The notes beneath the pieces were generated by a model. That model searched no databases. It saw nothing but the letters and a program-made list of their open reading frames with translations, and was not told where the DNA came from. A stretch of 35,815 nucleotides of DNA from Chloroflexota bacterium (GTDB lineage: Bacteria > Chloroflexota > UBA11872 > VXNJ01). The position numbers and the translations under genes are program-made. Where the stretch lies: positions 1 to 35,815 of the forward strand of contig JASLPR010000041.1 in assembly GCA_030744875.1 (NCBI GenBank), given 5' to 3'. Below, in pieces: positions 7,842 to 16,018 of the stretch; the first letter of the stretch is position 1; the number at the start of each line of letters is the position of its first letter.

Positions 7842-9459
7842 CGACGAGCATGTAGGGGATCTTCTGCACCTGGGCGTTGCGAATCTTGCGGTTCATGCGC
7901 TCGCCGCGGGCATCGACTTCGACACGCAGCCCGGCGGCGTGCATGCGCTCGGCGGCTTCGTGGCAGTAGTCGTGGTGGCGATCGGCGATGGGAATCAGCA
8001 TGGCCTGGACCGGGGCGATCCAGACGGGGAAGGCACCGGCGTAGTGCTCGATGAGGATCGCGACGAAGCGCTCCATGGAACCGAGCAGGGCGCGGTGGAC
8101 CATGACCGGGCGCTTGCGGGAGCCGTCTTCGTCTTCGTATTCGATGTCGAAACGTTCGGGGAGGTTGAAGTCCACCTGGACGGTGGTGAGTTGCCAGGTG
8201 CGGCCGATGGCGTCGTGGACCTGGGCGTCGATCTTGGGCCCGTAGAAGGCGGCCTCGCCGGGGACCCGGGTGTAGGAGAGCCCGGCGGCATCGAGGGCCT
8301 GGACGAGGCCGGATTCGGCGAGTTCCCACATCTCGTCGGCGCCGACGTATTTGTCGGAGCCGTCCTCTTCGCGAACGCTGAGATCGATCTGGAGCTCGCT
8401 AAACCCGAAGGTGCCGAGGATGAAGCGGGCGATGTCCAGCGCGGCGGCGACTTCTTCGGCGAACTGGTCGGGCCGGCAGAAGATGTGGGCGTCGTCCTGG
8501 GTGAAGCCGCGGACGCGGAGCGCGCCGTGGAGGACGCCAGAGCGCTCGAAGCGATAGACGGTGCCGAGTTCGCCCATGCGAATGGGCAGGTCGCGGTAGC
8601 TGCGCGTCCGCGACCCGAAGATCTTGACGTGGAAAGGACAGTTCATCGGCTTGTTGATGAAGGACTGGTGCTCGAGTTCCATCTCGGGAAGGAGCCCCTC
8701 GGCGTACCAGCGGGTATGGCCGCTGGTTTCCCAGAGCTCTTTGCGGCCGATGTGGGGTGTGTAGACGATTTCGTAGCCGCGCTTGCGGTGCTCGGCGCGC
8801 CAGAAATCCTCGATGATCTCGCGCAGGACGCCGCCTTTGGGGTGCCAGAGGACGAGGCCGGCGCCGACCTCAGGGCTGATGGAGAAGAGGTCGAGATCGC
8901 GGGCGAGGGTGCGATGGTCGCGGCGGAGCGCCTCTTCGCGCTGGTGGAGGTACTCCTTGAGGTCCTTCTTCGAAGGAAAGGCCGTGGCGTAGATGCGCTG
9001 CAACTGAGGGCGCTTCTCGTCACCCTTCCAGTAGGCGCCGGCGATGGAGAGCAGCTTGTAGACGCCGACGCGGCGGGTGTCGGCGACGTGGGGTCCGGCG
9101 CAGAGGTCGAAGAAGTCGCCAGACCGGTAGATGGAAATGGTCTCGCCGGTGGCGGCGAGGTCGCGGATGGCTTCGACTTTGTAGGTCTGGCCGGCGTCGC
9201 GAAAGAGCTTGAGGGCGTCGTCGCCGGAGATCTCTTCGTAAACAAAAGGGTCGGCAGCTTTGGTGATGGCCCGCATGCGCTGTTCGATCTCTTTGAGATC
9301 TTCCGGGGTCAGCGGACGCGGGAGATCGAAGTCGTAGTAGAAACCGGTGTCGATGGGCGGGCCAAAGCCGAACTGCGCGTCGGGGAAAATCTGCTGGACA
9401 GCGGTGGCCATTACGTGGGCGCACGAGTGGCGCAGGGTTTCGAGTTCGGTCATTGCCAT
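7690..9459 (-). CDS. thrS: Threonyl-tRNA synthetase without TGS domain
   Basis: ThrS charges tRNA-Thr. The 589 residues begin directly with the editing domain: H11 and H15 in 'HSCAHVM', and the 'CAGPHV' Cys/His pair. The class II catalytic core follows, with the zinc cysteine in 'MNCPFH', motif 2 'YRFERSG..HGALRVRGF', the zinc histidine in 'DDAHIF', motif 3 'HRALLGSMERF', and the anticodon-binding domain in the last 100 residues. The usual N-terminal TGS domain of about 60 residues is absent, as in some other bacterial and archaeal ThrRS. GGAGA precedes the ATG (an M-A-M start, so either ATG is possible). A DNA glycosylase frame abuts the stop codon. Confidence 0.95.
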   Translation of the reverse strand: MAMTELETLRHSCAHVMATAVQQIFPDAQFGFGPPIDTGFYYDFDLPRPLTPEDLKEIEQRMRAITKAADPFVYEEISGDDALKLFRDAGQTYKVEAIRDLAATGETISIYRSGDFFDLCAGPHVADTRRVGVYKLLSIAGAYWKGDEKRPQLQRIYATAFPSKKDLKEYLHQREEALRRDHRTLARDLDLFSISPEVGAGLVLWHPKGGVLREIIEDFWRAEHRKRGYEIVYTPHIGRKELWETSGHTRWYAEGLLPEMELEHQSFINKPMNCPFHVKIFGSRTRSYRDLPIRMGELGTVYRFERSGVLHGALRVRGFTQDDAHIFCRPDQFAEEVAAALDIARFILGTFGFSELQIDLSVREEDGSDKYVGADEMWELAESGLVQALDAAGLSYTRVPGEAAFYGPKIDAQVHDAIGRTWQLTTVQVDFNLPERFDIEYEDEDGSRKRPVMVHRALLGSMERFVAILIEHYAGAFPVWIAPVQAMLIPIADRHHDYCHEAAERMHAAGLRVEVDARGERMNRKIRNAQVQKIPYMLVVGDRDIEAGQISVRLRSEQDLGAMDIDQFIAAATSVAADRSEGYGFDDPA

Positions 9460-9754
9460 GGGTTGGTCTCCGGCGTGATTGTAGGAATGGTTGGCGGGTG
9501 CGACGGGACCCGGTCGCGCGGGCGGGGAACCCCTCCTCGACGTCCCGGCTAGCGGGGGCGGCGTCGGGAGGGGGCGGTAGTGACGGTGGGGCGGCTGGCT
9601 GGAAGCAAGATTGGCTTTCCCGGTTGTGAGGACATCGACGGCCGGCCGGCCGCGGATAATTCAGCGTAGCACAGGGAATTGGCGGCTTCGCCCTCTGGCG
9701 ATGGGAGTCCGTGAGGCTCCGACCGGCTTGCATCTTGCCGGCGCAGGTTCGATA
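9460..9754. other. Divergent intergenic region between thrS and the EamA permease
   Basis: About 295 bases without a supported gene, shared by the upstream regions of thrS (-) and the permease (+). I checked the thrS leader by eye for T-box elements (the AGGGTGG/ACCGCGG type core) and saw none. A GC-rich potential stem pairs GGGAC at 9505-9509 with GTCCC at 9542-9546 around a C/G-rich loop. A short A/T-richer patch lies at 9656-9666. In-frame extension of the permease into this region gives low-complexity, non-conserved sequence. No convincing promoter hexamers were found. Confidence 0.4.
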
Positions 9755-10705
9755 GTGACGGTCGCCCCAGGATCCCACCACCTTCGTTTTCGAGTCCTCC
9801 GCTTGATCTACCTGTTCCTTCACGTCGCCGCCGCGAACACCTTCGCGTTGATCACCCGGTACGCCCACGGGGTGACGATGACGTATTTCACGGTGGGGGC
9901 GGTGAATTACGCCACAGCGATGGTGGTGGCCGTGACGTGGGCGATGGTGGATGGGGGCCTGGTGTTCGAGTGGCCGGCAGTGGTGTTCGGCCTGGTTCAG
10001 GGCCTGGTTTACCAGTCGATGTATATCGTGCTGTTCTGGATGATCACCCTAGGTGGACTGAGCGTGTCCTTCACGATCAACCGGCTGGCGATCGCGATCC
10101 CGATCGCCGGCGGCATCCTGCTGTGGGGCGAGGCGCCGTCGGCGTTTCGATTCGCCGGGATCATGGCTTCGTTTGTCGCCCTGCCATTGATTGGCTCGGA
10201 TGCGCAGCGGGTGGCGCGCCGCACCGGGGCGAGCAGCCGCCTGATGCCCCTTTTGACCCTCTACTCGATCGTTTCTCTGGGAATCAGCGGATTGGCGGCC
10301 CGGGCGTTCGTCGAGACGGCGGTGGAGGCGGAGGCGATTGATCTGAGCGCGTTCACGTTCATCGCGGCGACGGCGTCGTCGGTGGTGACGTGGCCGCTGG
10401 TCGGCCGGCTGGCCCGGGGACAGGCCAGGCGGCAGGGGTACCCGGCGCCGCGGGCGAGCCGGCGGGCCCAAACGCGGGCGGTGGTCGTCGGAATGCTGCT
10501 AGGATTGTTGAACCTGGCACAGAGCTTCACGATGGTGATTGCGCTGTTCGATCTGCCGGCATCATTTGTGTTTCCGTTCATATCGACGGCTGCCCTGTTG
10601 ATCCTGACGGCGGTGGATTACCTAGTCTGGAAGCAGCGATTTGGGCGGCTGACGCTGATCGGGATGGTGCTGTCGGCGTTCACGATCGTGGCGATCAATC
10701 TGTGA
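9755..10705 (+). CDS. EamA/DMT-superfamily permease
   Basis: This polytopic membrane protein of about 316 residues has roughly ten hydrophobic helices arranged as two five-helix repeats, as in EamA (drug/metabolite transporter) proteins. The second repeat opens near 'LMPLLTLYSIVSL'. Paired charges fall in loops, as in 'GRLARGQARR'. Substrate and direction are unknown. The start is uncertain: TTG 9611 and ATG 9701 add non-conserved residues, and TTG 9803 begins right at helix 1. GTG 9755 is chosen because a weak AGG lies seven bases upstream and it leaves a short basic N-terminus. It is followed after 114 bases by the cytochrome lipoprotein gene on the same strand. Confidence 0.75.
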   Translation: MTVAPGSHHLRFRVLRLIYLFLHVAAANTFALITRYAHGVTMTYFTVGAVNYATAMVVAVTWAMVDGGLVFEWPAVVFGLVQGLVYQSMYIVLFWMITLGGLSVSFTINRLAIAIPIAGGILLWGEAPSAFRFAGIMASFVALPLIGSDAQRVARRTGASSRLMPLLTLYSIVSLGISGLAARAFVETAVEAEAIDLSAFTFIAATASSVVTWPLVGRLARGQARRQGYPAPRASRRAQTRAVVVGMLLGLLNLAQSFTMVIALFDLPASFVFPFISTAALLILTAVDYLVWKQRFGRLTLIGMVLSAFTIVAINL

Positions 10706-10819
10706 GGCGGGGTGGGGGTGCTTTGCGGCGGCTGGCGGTTGATAGTAGGCTCGGTGGGCCCGCGACCGGCCCGGCCGGGCGGTCGTGCTCTACCACCAAG
10801 AAAGTTCCTGAGGATTGCG

Positions 10820-11362
10820 ATGTACCGGACAAGAAAACCTGAGCGGCGTTCACGGCACGTGATGTTGGGCCTGCTGAGTGCGCTGGTCCTGACGGCGGTC
10901 CTGGCGGCGTGCGGCGGCACGGCCGATGAACCCGAGTACGGATCGGACCCGTCGGCCGCCCCGAAGGTGGCGGCGGCCGCGGCGCCGGCGAGCGTTCCGG
11001 AGACTTCGGCGCCGGCGGCGGAGGCAGTGGCGACTGAGGCGCCGACCGAGGGCCCGGCCGAGGAGCCGGCAGCGGCCGGAGCGGTGGATGTGGCGGCGGC
11101 GGAGAGCCTGTTCATGGGGCGCGGCTGCGGGGCCTGTCACAAGGTGTCGGGCATTCCGGCGGCGGAGGGGACGATTGGTCCGGAACTGGACGGGATGGCC
11201 TCACGGCCACAGATCGCGGAATCGCTGGACATGTCAATCGAGAACATGAAGACCTGGCTGACCGATCCGCCGGCGGCGAAGCCCGGCACGGCGATGCCGA
11301 GCCTGGGGATGAGCGCGGATGACGTCGACCTGCTAGCCGCCTGGTTGATGACGCTGCAGTAG
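10820..11362 (+). CDS. c-type cytochrome lipoprotein
   Basis: This is a 180-residue exported mono-haem cytochrome. It has a basic N-terminus, a hydrophobic signal at 14-30 ending in lipobox V-L-A-A-C with lipidated C31, then an Ala/Pro/Glu-rich low-complexity linker (about 40-90). The C-terminal cytochrome c domain has haem motif C-G-A-C-H at 103-107 and a likely axial methionine M159 in 'TAMPSLGM'. The spacing and the 'LAAWLMTLQ' end fit cytochrome c class I electron carriers on the outer face of the membrane. The start at 10820 is chosen over an upstream in-frame start because TGAGGA sits just before it and the signal follows. It precedes a TlpA-like thioredoxin by 19 bases, suggesting a shared redox role. 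Confidence 0.88.
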   Translation: MYRTRKPERRSRHVMLGLLSALVLTAVLAACGGTADEPEYGSDPSAAPKVAAAAAPASVPETSAPAAEAVATEAPTEGPAEEPAAAGAVDVAAAESLFMGRGCGACHKVSGIPAAEGTIGPELDGMASRPQIAESLDMSIENMKTWLTDPPAAKPGTAMPSLGMSADDVDLLAAWLMTLQ

Positions 11363-11381
11363 GTTCGATTCTGTACGGAAT

Positions 11382-12023
11382 ATGACGGCGGGAAGACCCG
11401 CCGGGAACGAGAATCCCGATATGCCTACCTTGCGGGACAGCGATTTGGGATCGCGGCTAGTGAATCGCCGGCGCCTCCTGGGCGCCGGTGGGGCGATCGG
11501 AGCGCTGGCGCTGGTGGGCTGCGGCCCGGCGGGGGGCGCGGCGAATGAAGCGGCGGGTGCGGCGGCCCCGGCGGCATCTTCAGGGGAAATCGGGCTGGCG
11601 ATCGGCGATAGGCTGCCGGAGTTCGAGGTGGAGTCACTGGCGGGGGGGACCCACAAGCTAGCGGACTACGCGGGACGGCCGCTTTTCCTGAATTTCTGGG
11701 CGACGTGGTGCGGGCCCTGCCGGATCGAATTGCCGGAGATGGAGGCCATCTGGACCGAGAAGACCTACGGGGACCTGGTGATCGTGGCGATCAGCGTGGG
11801 CGAGCGGCGGGATACGGTGGAGAAGTTCGTGGCCGAGGAGATTGCGCTGAGCTTCGATGTGGGACTGGACCCGGAAGGGGACTCGACGAACCGTTACCGG
11901 ATCGTGGGGATGCCGACGAGCTATTTCGTGGACCGCGACGGTGTGGTCCGGGACGTGAACATCGGCGGCATGAACGGGGAACTGATGGGCCGGCGAATAT
12001 CCAGTATCGCGGACCCGGCCTAA
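11382..12023 (+). CDS. TlpA/ResA-like thioredoxin lipoprotein, probable Tat substrate
   Basis: This 213-residue exported thiol-disulfide oxidoreductase has an N-R-R-R-L-L-G segment (28-34), a hydrophobic stretch and a lipobox ending in C47, which indicate a Tat-type lipoprotein signal. An Ala-rich linker leads into an AhpC/TlpA-type fold with active-site W109-C110-G-P-C113 and the cis-proline region 'VGMPTSYFVD'. Such proteins keep haem-binding cysteines reduced for cytochrome c maturation or reduce other extracytoplasmic thiols. The neighbouring cytochrome c lipoprotein supports this. An ATG at 11421 is an alternative start and leaves the signal intact. It is convergent with glmS. Confidence 0.88.
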   Translation: MTAGRPAGNENPDMPTLRDSDLGSRLVNRRRLLGAGGAIGALALVGCGPAGGAANEAAGAAAPAASSGEIGLAIGDRLPEFEVESLAGGTHKLADYAGRPLFLNFWATWCGPCRIELPEMEAIWTEKTYGDLVIVAISVGERRDTVEKFVAEEIALSFDVGLDPEGDSTNRYRIVGMPTSYFVDRDGVVRDVNIGGMNGELMGRRISSIADPA

Positions 12024-12037
12024 CCAAACGCGGGCAG

Positions 12038-13873
12038 CTACTCGACGGTGACGCTCTTGGCGAGGTTGCGCGGCTGGTCGACGTCGCAGCCGCGGCGGAC
12101 CGCGATGTGATAAGCGAACAGCTGCATGGGCACGGACATGAGGATGGGCGAGAGGAGGTCGGTGGCAGGGGGAAGCCCGATGAAGTGGTCGGCCAGCTCA
12201 GGGAGCAGCTTGTCGCCCTCGTAGCCGAACGCAACTAGCTGGCCCTCGCGAGCGCGAGCCTCCTCGATGTTACCGATCATCTTGTCGTAGACGGGCCCGG
12301 CAGGAGCGAGTGCGACGACCGGCATGTCGGCGGTGATTAGAGCGATTGGGCCGTGCTTCATCTCGCCGGCGGGATAGCCCTCGGCGTGGATGTAAGAGAT
12401 CTCTTTGAGCTTGAGGGCGCCCTCGAGGGCGACCGGGTAGTTGAGGCCACGGCCGAGGAAGAGAAAGTCGGAGACGTCGGCGTAGCGACGAGCGAGCTCG
12501 CGGATCTGGTCGTCGAGTCGGAGGGCCAGCTCGATGCGCCCGGAAAGGCGGGCGAGCTGCTGCATGAGTTCGGTGGCGCGGCCGGCGTCGAGACGGTCGC
12601 GGATGCGGCCGAGCTGGATGGCGAGCATGTAGAGGGCGGCGATGATGGTGGTGAAGGTCTTGGTGGAGGCGACGCCGATTTCGGGTCCGGCATGAGTGAG
12701 GAGCACGCCGTCGGCTTCGCGGCTGAGGGTGCTGCCGGGAACGTTGCAGATGGCGACGATCGGGGTGCCGAGTTCTCGGGCAGCGCGCATGGCGGCGAGC
12801 GTGTCGAAGGTTTCGCCGGACTGGCTGAGGGCGACGACCAGGCAGGATTCGTCAAGAACGGGCTTGCGGTAGTGGAACTCGGAACCGTAGTCGACTTCGG
12901 TGGGGATGCCGACCAGCTCTTCGAAGTAGTACTTGCCGATGAGCGCGGCGTGCCAGGAGGTGCCGCAGGCGAGCAGGAGGATGCGCTGGATGTCGCCGAG
13001 CCGGGGCTCGAGGTCGACCAGGTTGTCCAGATACAGGAGGCCGGACTTCTCGGAATAGCGGCCGCTGATGGTGTCGGCGAGGGCGCGGGGCTGCTCGAAG
13101 ATTTCCTTCTGCATGAAGTGGCTGTAGCCGCCCTTTTCGGCCAGCGCCGGGCTCCAGGGGATTTCGTCGACAGCTTTGCTGAGTTCCTTGCCGTCGGCGT
13201 CGGTGACGAGGATGCCGGTGCGGGATAGGCGAGCGATTTCGCCGTCTTCGATGACGATGACCCGGCGGGTGTACGGAAGCAGCGCGGGCACGTCGGAGGC
13301 GGCGAAGAACTCGTCATCGCCAAGGCCCAGGACAAGCGGGCTCGCGATGCGCGCGGCGACGATGGCGTCGGGGTCGCCGGCCCACATGACCGCGATGGCG
13401 TAGGCGCCGGATAGCTCCGCGAGGGAACGGCGGACGGCCTCGTGGAGGTCGTCGGTGTCACGCAGGTGCAGGGCGATGAGCTGGGAGATGACTTCGGTGT
13501 CGGTTTCGGAGCGGAAGTCGAAGCCGAGGCTGAGGAGGCGATCGCGGATTTCGCGGTAATTCTCAACGATGCCGTTGTGGACCACGACGACCCGGCCGCT
13601 GGAGTCGCGCTGGGGATGGGCGTTGACTTCGTTGGGGCGGCCGTGGGTGGCCCAGCGGGTGTGTCCGAGCCCGATGGTGCCGGCAAATTCCTGGCCCTGG
13701 AGCGAGTCTTCAAGCTCGCGAAGCTTGCCGGCGCGGCGGTGGACCCGGACCTCGCCATCTTCGAGAGAGGCGATGCCGGCGGAGTCGTAGCCGCGGTACT
13801 CGAGCCGCTTGAGCCCGTCCATCAGGACCGGCACGGCGGTGCGACTGCCTACGTAACCGACGATTCCGCACAC
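12038..13873 (-). CDS. glmS: Glutamine-fructose-6-phosphate aminotransferase (isomerizing)
   Basis: GlmS makes glucosamine-6-phosphate from fructose-6-phosphate and glutamine, the first step to UDP-GlcNAc and peptidoglycan. The 611-residue length is standard. The N-terminal class II glutaminase domain starts at the catalytic C2 (M-C-G-I-V-G) and contains 'LEYRGYDSAG', 'GHTRWATHG' and 'VHNGIVEN'. Two SIS sugar-isomerase domains follow, with 'ACGTSWHA', 'SQSGET' and 'LGRGLNYPVALEGALKLKE', and the protein ends in the canonical 'PRNLAKSVTVE'. The cytoplasmic protein looks fully functional. It stands alone, convergent with the thioredoxin gene, and has a plausible promoter just upstream. Confidence 0.97.
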   Translation of the reverse strand: MCGIVGYVGSRTAVPVLMDGLKRLEYRGYDSAGIASLEDGEVRVHRRAGKLRELEDSLQGQEFAGTIGLGHTRWATHGRPNEVNAHPQRDSSGRVVVVHNGIVENYREIRDRLLSLGFDFRSETDTEVISQLIALHLRDTDDLHEAVRRSLAELSGAYAIAVMWAGDPDAIVAARIASPLVLGLGDDEFFAASDVPALLPYTRRVIVIEDGEIARLSRTGILVTDADGKELSKAVDEIPWSPALAEKGGYSHFMQKEIFEQPRALADTISGRYSEKSGLLYLDNLVDLEPRLGDIQRILLLACGTSWHAALIGKYYFEELVGIPTEVDYGSEFHYRKPVLDESCLVVALSQSGETFDTLAAMRAARELGTPIVAICNVPGSTLSREADGVLLTHAGPEIGVASTKTFTTIIAALYMLAIQLGRIRDRLDAGRATELMQQLARLSGRIELALRLDDQIRELARRYADVSDFLFLGRGLNYPVALEGALKLKEISYIHAEGYPAGEMKHGPIALITADMPVVALAPAGPVYDKMIGNIEEARAREGQLVAFGYEGDKLLPELADHFIGLPPATDLLSPILMSVPMQLFAYHIAVRRGCDVDQPRNLAKSVTVE

Positions 13874-13933
13874 GTTCTGGGCAAGCCTTTCGAGCGTCGA
13901 GGATTTGTCCCGGTTCGCCGGGCCACCACCCGG

Positions 13934-13961
13934 ATTTTATGCGCTTCGGCCGGATGGTGAA
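13934..13961 (-). promoter_or_regulatory. Possible sigma70-type promoter of glmS
   Basis: Read on the minus strand, TTCACC (13956-13961, four of six matches to TTGACA) lies 16 bases before TAAAAT (13934-13939, five of six to TATAAT). That is about 60 bases upstream of the glmS ATG. The A/T-rich hexamer stands out in a very GC-rich background. The assignment is by eye only. Confidence 0.3.
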
Positions 13962-14018
13962 GGCGGAACCGGGCAATCCGGTGAACGGCGGAGTCCGGCA
14001 CGCGGTTACGCGGGCGGG

Positions 14019-15875
14019 TTATTCCTCGAGTTCGGCCTCGGGCGGATCGGCGGCATCGCTGCCGTTGGTGGTGGCGCCGTCACCGTTGGGCCCGCCGTTG
14101 GGCGAAAGCAGCCGCGGGGCGCCTTCGCCGGAAAGCCCGCCGGCATTCATGAGTGCGTATTCGGGAAGGTACCTGGGTCCCATGCCGGATTCGATGAGCT
14201 CGTCGTGCTTGGCGATGATGTCGATGACGTCCTGGCCATCGAGTTCTTCGTGCTCAAGCAGGCCTTCGGCGATTTCGTGGACGGCGCCGGCGTACTTGAC
14301 GAGCAGAGCTTTGGCCTTCTTGAACTCCTGCTCGAGGACCTGCTCAACGCGGGTCTTGGTCTCCGGATCGAGTTGCCCCATTCCCCAGGGCGCGTGGGAG
14401 AACAGGCTGCCGTCGGCGCCCCAGACAGTCAGCATCATGTAGGCGGTGTAGGTGGCGCCGGCGAAGTCCGAGTAGACGCCGTTCATGCGGGTACCGAGGA
14501 AAAGCTCTTCGGCGGCCCGGCTGGCGAGCGACACCTGGATGCGGGCCAGGGCTTCTTCGCGGACGAGGGTATGGCGCTCCTCAGTGGGTTTCCAGGCGGC
14601 GAAACCGAGGGCGCCGCCGTGGCGGATGATGGTGACCTTGGAGAGCCGCTCGTGGGCCATCAGCTTGACCAGCGGCACGGCGTGGCCGGCCTCGTGATAG
14701 GCGAGGCGGCGGCGCTCGTCGAGGGGCATATTGCGGATGGGCTCGCGCAGGCCGAATTCGTGGTCCTCGCGGGCGCGGGTGATGTCGTTGTAGGTAATGG
14801 CGTCGCGGCCCTCGAAGTGGGCGTGGATGACGGCCTCGTTGATGATGTGCTTGATGGCGACCGGGGTGTAGTCGATGGAGTCGTTGGCGAGGCGGTCGAG
14901 GGGCATCTCCTCGTGGCGGACCTTGGCCAGGTAGTAGGCGGCGATGTCTTTGCGGCCGTCGAAATCGGGCATGTCGACGTGGATCTGGCGGTCGAATCGG
15001 CCGGGGCGCAGGAGGGCCTGGTCGAGGGTGTGGGAAAGGTTGGTGGCGCCGATGGTGAGGACCGGCGGCAGGGCGGCCTTCTCTTTGCGGAGCCCGAGCT
15101 TGCGGAGCATGCGCTGACGCCAGCCGTTGTCGAAGTTGGGCGGGTCCATCTGCATGAGCAGTTCGTTGAGCATCATCGCGCCCATGCCGCCGCCCATCAT
15201 GCCGCCCATCATGCCCATGCCGCCACCGGCGGTCTGGCGGTCGCGGGACATGCCGATGGCGTCGATTTCGTCGATGAAGACGATGGCGCCGCCGTGCTTG
15301 CGGGAGAGTTTTCGAGCCTTGCTGTAGAGCATCATGATGCGGAGGACGCCGATGCCCATGAACATGTTGGAAAACCCGGGTGCGGAGGCGTAGGCAAAGG
15401 GGACGCCGGCCTCGGTGGCGATGGCCTGGGCGAGGTAGCTCTTGCCGGTGCCGGGAGGGCCTTCGAGGAGCAGGCCGCGGGTGTGCTCGCCGCCCATTTC
15501 TTTGATCTCGCGGACACCCTGCAGAAGCATGACGATGCGGCGGGCGACCTCGAGGACCTGGTCGTTGCCGCGGTAGTCGTCGAAACGAACGCCGGTCTCC
15601 CCGGCGCCGACCCAGTAGACCCGGCCGCGACCGAGAAAGAGGAAGAGGGCACCGAATTGGACGATCATGAAGCTCATGGCGAAGAGCAGTTGGAAGAGGG
15701 TGCTGAACACGCCGACCATGAGCGGGGTGGCGAGGATCCACATGACCACCATGCCGGCTGTGAGCAGGAGCCAGAGCAGGGTCTTGTATTTGTTGGCCCA
15801 GAGGAAGTCGATGAGCCCGCCGGCCTCGGCCAGCCCGGCTTCGCGCCTGATGTCGTGCCCTCGATCGTCCTGCAT
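14019..15875 (-). CDS. FtsH-like membrane AAA+ zinc metalloprotease
   Basis: This 618-residue protein has two hydrophobic segments (about 32-54 and 56-81) separated by almost nothing, so it lacks the periplasmic domain of classical FtsH. The AAA+ module follows: Walker A 'GPPGTGKS' at 139-146, Walker B 'IVFIDEID' at 198-205, and a second region of homology ending in 'LLRPGRFDRQI' around 288-298. The M41-like protease has the zinc motif H394-E-A-G-H398 and likely third ligand D470. A Gly/Met-rich tract at 217-235 is inserted after Walker B. The start at 15875 is favoured by the GAGGTGG site and the loss of homology upstream. The tail is acidic and low-complexity. Role: ATP-dependent membrane-protein proteolysis. 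Confidence 0.9.
   Translation of the reverse strand: MQDDRGHDIRREAGLAEAGGLIDFLWANKYKTLLWLLLTAGMVVMWILATPLMVGVFSTLFQLLFAMSFMIVQFGALFLFLGRGRVYWVGAGETGVRFDDYRGNDQVLEVARRIVMLLQGVREIKEMGGEHTRGLLLEGPPGTGKSYLAQAIATEAGVPFAYASAPGFSNMFMGIGVLRIMMLYSKARKLSRKHGGAIVFIDEIDAIGMSRDRQTAGGGMGMMGGMMGGGMGAMMLNELLMQMDPPNFDNGWRQRMLRKLGLRKEKAALPPVLTIGATNLSHTLDQALLRPGRFDRQIHVDMPDFDGRKDIAAYYLAKVRHEEMPLDRLANDSIDYTPVAIKHIINEAVIHAHFEGRDAITYNDITRAREDHEFGLREPIRNMPLDERRRLAYHEAGHAVPLVKLMAHERLSKVTIIRHGGALGFAAWKPTEERHTLVREEALARIQVSLASRAAEELFLGTRMNGVYSDFAGATYTAYMMLTVWGADGSLFSHAPWGMGQLDPETKTRVEQVLEQEFKKAKALLVKYAGAVHEIAEGLLEHEELDGQDVIDIIAKHDELIESGMGPRYLPEYALMNAGGLSGEGAPRLLSPNGGPNGDGATTNGSDAADPPEAELEE
15171..15227 (-). repeat. Gly/Met-rich coding repeat within the FtsH-like protease
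   Basis: Imperfect repeats of a CCCAT/GCCGCC-type unit (plus-strand view) encode alternating Gly and Met runs at residues 217-235. The tract falls between Walker B and the arginine-finger region, in a loop expected to face the AAA+ pore or a subunit interface. Confidence 0.7.
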
Positions 15876-15953
15876 GATTCCACCACCTCGGCGCCGGCCG
15901 GCCCCCCGGGGCAGACGGCGCGCGCATCCTGTAAAGCTCCGCGTGATTTGGGG

Positions 15954-15959
15954 ATTATA
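15954..15959 (-). promoter_or_regulatory. TATAAT -10-like hexamer upstream of the FtsH-like gene
   Basis: A perfect TATAAT on the minus strand lies about 79 bases before the ATG of the protease gene. No convincing -35 hexamer is seen 16-18 bases upstream. A TAATAT on the plus strand at 15976-15981 could serve the divergent remnant gene. Confidence 0.3.
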
Positions 15960-16018
15960 CTTCCGCGCCGCGGGGTAATATAGAGAGAAATCCCGCAGTC
16001 GCGGGCAGGTTGTTCGAA

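Noticed and set aside
7672-9552. Long open frame antisense to thrS
   Set aside because: Low-complexity shadow of thrS; no recognised motif and no ribosome site.
9460-9670. T-box riboswitch in the thrS leader
   Set aside because: No T-box core sequence or specifier-loop layout was visible; only a GC-rich stem remains.
9700-9800. tRNA-like GGTTCGAT word near 9745
   Set aside because: Flanking bases do not form a T-arm or acceptor stem, and no cloverleaf could be built. Similar words at 1109 and 11363 fail in the same way.
13905-15983. Long + strand frame (692 codons) over the FtsH-like gene
   Set aside because: The minus strand encodes Walker motifs and H-E-A-G-H; the + product is acidic low-complexity sequence.
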